A stretch of 64,000 nucleotides of DNA. Origin: Limanda limanda. Its lineage: Eukaryota; Chordata; Actinopteri; Pleuronectiformes; Pleuronectidae. The stretch spans positions 14,046,618 through 14,110,617 of the forward strand of contig NC_083639.1 in NCBI RefSeq assembly GCF_963576545.1, given 5' to 3'. Below are positions 62,769 to 64,000 of this stretch, one piece after another. Made by a program: the position numbers and the translations under genes. The first letter of the stretch is position 1. Every line of letters begins with the position of its first letter. Under the pieces are notes generated by a model. The model worked only from the letters and a program-made list of their open reading frames with translations, did no database searches and was not told the DNA's origin.

Positions 62769-64000
62769 ATAGCAAAGGTAAAAAAAAAATGCTAGAGCCT
62801 ATATGGAGAACAAAGACTGAGCATGGCCTCTTTTTAGTTACAGCTAGCATAGTTATGTTGCCTTTTTTTAATAAATTATCTTTGTGTACAGACATGTTAT
62901 TCAGCTTTATTCATATTGTTATATATATACATATATGTGTAATGTCTATTTGAACTTTGGACAGTGCAATGCTAGTTTCTTCTCCTTACTTCCAGTCTTT
63001 ATGCTCAGCTCGGCTAGAAACCATTTGACTCTATTTTCATACATATCATACAGATATTATATTTCTATGAATCTTCTCATATCAGAGGAACGATGTGAAT
63101 TCACTTGCTTTCAAGAATGGTGAACTTTTTTTCTTTTTTTTAGTTTGCCTTTAATTATTGTCTTTTTGGATTCTTTCCAGCATGTTAGCACATAGTTTTA
63201 CTGACCAAAAGTATGTTTGACACAAATACATCACAAAGATCTTAGTTATGAAATATTCTAATATTCCTTTATTGTTGACTGACACCGTGCTTGGGGACAT
63301 GAAAATAACTCCACATCTCTTCCAGCAAATCAGACAGAGATGACAACACTGTCACTTGTGAAAAACAATATTCAAAAATAACTATGATACAAAGCTCTGC
63401 AAATGCATGGTATCCTTGAGGTGGGGGGGCATTGAACATTGGAGATCTCGTAACAAAAGCAATGTCACATCATGTGGACTAACATGGTATGATCTACTAG
63501 GCCTCGGCCAAATTGACCAAATCCATCATCGGCAGCCAGGTGGTGCAGAAAAAAGAAAGGGAGGAACACGGAGAAAAAGAGAGAAAGTACAAAAAAAATG
63601 AGACAGAGATGATCTGAGGAATTGGACAAATGCAAGGTTCAAAATTGATGATGATTTATTGAACCTTATGGAAATACATTTTTAGTATGTCTGTTTTTCG
63701 TGCAGACCTCGCACGTGCACAGCATCCCCTCTCAAGCTCTGTAAATGAACTGTGTTTTCTGTGTTTCCTCTCAGAAACCCTGCTGTGAATCAAATTTACT
63801 TGTCTATGATAGAAACAACAGGCTCCTTTTCCTTTGTGCACTTTTGATCAGATTATTCCGACCAGAGACGGATGGAACAAAGCACTTCTTCCCGTCTTTG
63901 ATATATCTTTGTCTATTGTTGTCTCAAAATGCCAGAGCCAGTGTGTCGACAAATCAATTTTTCTCCTCTGTGATCCAACCCAGATACATGTGTAGGCAGA
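62769..64000. other. non-coding, nothing recognised
   Basis: AT-rich unique DNA to the window end, with a TATATATATACATATATGTG patch at about 62919-62938 and a purine-rich patch at about 63546-63606. No gene recognised. Confidence 0.45.

Overview
The window looks like 64 kb of nuclear DNA from a ray-finned (teleost, probably percomorph) fish. Evidence seen directly: no gene-dense coding, no operons or ribosome binding sites, AT-rich interspersed sequence, about two dozen (CA/TG)n and (GA/TC)n microsatellites up to 125 bp long, and many decayed interspersed repeats whose wording I recognise from teleost introns and intergenic DNA. Species, chromosome and flanking genes cannot be told from the sequence.

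I find no protein-coding gene that I can support. The longest open frames are artefacts of dinucleotide repeats or of purine/pyrimidine-skewed tracts. One 201-bp minus-strand segment (30609-30809) has an open frame, a polypyrimidine/AG on one side and GAG|GTGAGG on the other, and is the only exon-like object worth testing. No tRNA, rRNA, snRNA or known miRNA was recognised.

Layout. 1-2100: unique sequence with conserved-element character. 2125-2630: fragments of a common teleost repeat interrupted by an inverted-repeat segment. 3.8-5.4 kb: three large dinucleotide arrays around two AT-rich blocks of possible regulatory type. 5.7-8.4 kb: a cluster of four old interspersed repeats. 9.3-9.7 kb: remnant of a LINE open reading frame on the minus strand. 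10.5-12.7 kb: a 13-bp minisatellite and two more repeat fragments. 14.6-15.3 kb: a long purine-rich tract. 16-20 kb: CA arrays and a 22-bp C run next to a CpG-rich block. 22.66-22.73 kb: a tiny Tc1/mariner-like terminal-repeat pair. 26.3-26.9 and 36.3-36.75 kb: two copies of one repeat family, the second inserted inside a LINE tail. 40.1-42.9 kb: another repeat cluster including an inverted LINE tail. 44-48 kb: TG arrays. 50-52 kb: unique AT-rich DNA with POU-octamer matches. 54.0-54.3 and 62.5-62.8 kb: further copies of the 7.7/8.2-kb family. 56-60 kb: TC, GA and CA arrays. 61.5-61.9 kb: unique block of conserved-element character.

Overall this is best read as an intron or intergenic desert whose visible content is mobile-element debris, simple repeats and possible cis-regulatory islands. 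Repeat-family assignments rest on remembered consensus wording and on alignments made by eye within the window. Conserved-element calls are inference from base composition only.
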